Source: JALYUA01 sp040004225 (GTDB lineage Bacteria; Acidobacteriota; Thermoanaerobaculia; UBA5066; Gp7-AA6). From it: 6,468 nucleotides of DNA. Each line of letters opens with the position of its first letter. Position 1 is the first letter of the stretch. The stretch lies in the NCBI GenBank assembly GCA_040004225.1, contig JBDUBI010000223.1:1-6468 (forward strand). The letters are read 5' to 3'. A model generated the notes under the pieces. It ran no database searches. It saw only the letters and a program-made list of their open reading frames with translations, and was not told the DNA's origin. Of the stretch, positions 6,289 to 6,468 are shown one piece after another. The position numbers and the translations under genes were made by a program.

Positions 6289-6468
6289 GCGGGGAGTGTA
6301 ACTGTCGCCAACCGTCGCCTTCGCTCACTGCGGGAGCTGCCTTCGCCGTGTGCGGCGAAGGCACCGGCGAGCGGCTCGCCTGAGGGCTCGACCGCTCACC
6401 TGCTCCCTCCGTACGCTTCGGCTCCCGCATCGAGAGGCTCCTCCTTCCCTTCGGTCAGGAGACTCCTC
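6289..6468. other. Non-coding leader rich in short inverted repeats
   Basis: This stretch precedes the DUF502 gene and runs to the window edge. I see no credible gene in it. It contains an 11-bp hairpin (6338-6363), a 6-bp hairpin (GGCGAG/CTCGCC, 6366-6380), a 9-bp inverted pair TGCGGGAGC (6329-6337) and GCTCCCGCA (6421-6429), and AGGAG-A-CTCCT at 6457-6467. No T tract follows the hairpins on either strand, so none is a classical terminator. No -35/-10 pair for the minus-strand unit is convincing. Confidence 0.55.
6338..6363. repeat. Perfect 11-bp inverted repeat (hairpin) upstream of the minus-strand unit
   Basis: TGCCTTCGCCG (6338-6348) and CGGCGAAGGCA (6353-6363) are exact reverse complements around a TGTG loop. 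The stem is GC-rich and would be stable in RNA from either strand. It starts 50 bases upstream of the DUF502 start codon. It could be a leader structure, a REP-like palindrome or the 3' hairpin of a gene beyond the window. The sequence alone does not decide. Confidence 0.7.

Noticed and set aside
6289..6340. TTACACT on the minus strand just before the DUF502 start as a -10 element.
   Set aside because: No -35-like hexamer at 16-18 bases and it would leave a leader of only a few bases.
5630..6430. A minus-strand open frame with ATG at 6428-6430 preceded by AAGGAGGAG at good spacing.
   Set aside because: Most of it lies out of frame inside the DUF502 gene, and its translation is low-complexity Arg/Pro/Gly-rich. 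The Shine-Dalgarno match is noted, but the product matches nothing I recognise.
1..6468. CRISPR arrays, tRNA/rRNA genes, insertion sequences, attachment sites.
   Set aside because: No regularly spaced repeats, transposase-like protein, terminal inverted repeats with target duplication, or tRNA-like fold was seen on either strand.

Overview
The window is GC-rich bacterial chromosome with tightly packed genes. Third codon positions are strongly G/C. A CRTAC1-type FG-GAP/ASPIC-UnbV protein, a DUF502 membrane protein and a histidine-biosynthesis gene together fit an environmental Gram-negative lineage. Acidobacteriota-like is my guess; the sequence has no rRNA or other marker to settle it.

Layout. 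(1) 1-212, plus strand: the 3' end of hisE (phosphoribosyl-ATP pyrophosphatase), cut by the window edge. (2) 249-674, minus: a stand-alone response-regulator receiver protein, convergent with hisE. (3) 780-929, plus: a 49-residue two-helix membrane protein of the lmo0937/DUF5670 type, with a clear Shine-Dalgarno sequence and its own intrinsic terminator at 952-978. (4) 6288 down to 1018, minus: four co-directional genes that look like one transcription unit. In transcription order they are a DUF502 membrane protein, a secreted seven-motif FG-GAP beta-propeller with a C-terminal ASPIC/UnbV domain, a FAD-dependent halogenase-like flavoprotein carrying the WxWxIP motif, and a short-chain dehydrogenase/reductase (SDR). 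Gaps shrink along the unit: 34 bases, then 6 bases, then a 4-base GTGA stop/start overlap. (5) 6289-6468: non-coding and rich in short inverted repeats, including a perfect 11-bp hairpin.

How the genes may work together. The halogenase-like enzyme and the SDR are the most tightly coupled pair and plausibly modify the same small molecule. The SDR would reduce or oxidise a carbonyl/alcohol, and the flavoenzyme would halogenate or otherwise oxidise the substrate. No flavin reductase, carrier protein, polyketide synthase or transporter is present in the window, so a biosynthetic cluster is only a hypothesis. The propeller protein is exported and could act on or bind something outside the cytoplasm. 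DUF502 is a generic envelope protein whose link to the others is positional only. The left-hand genes (hisE, receiver protein, small membrane protein) look like unrelated single units.
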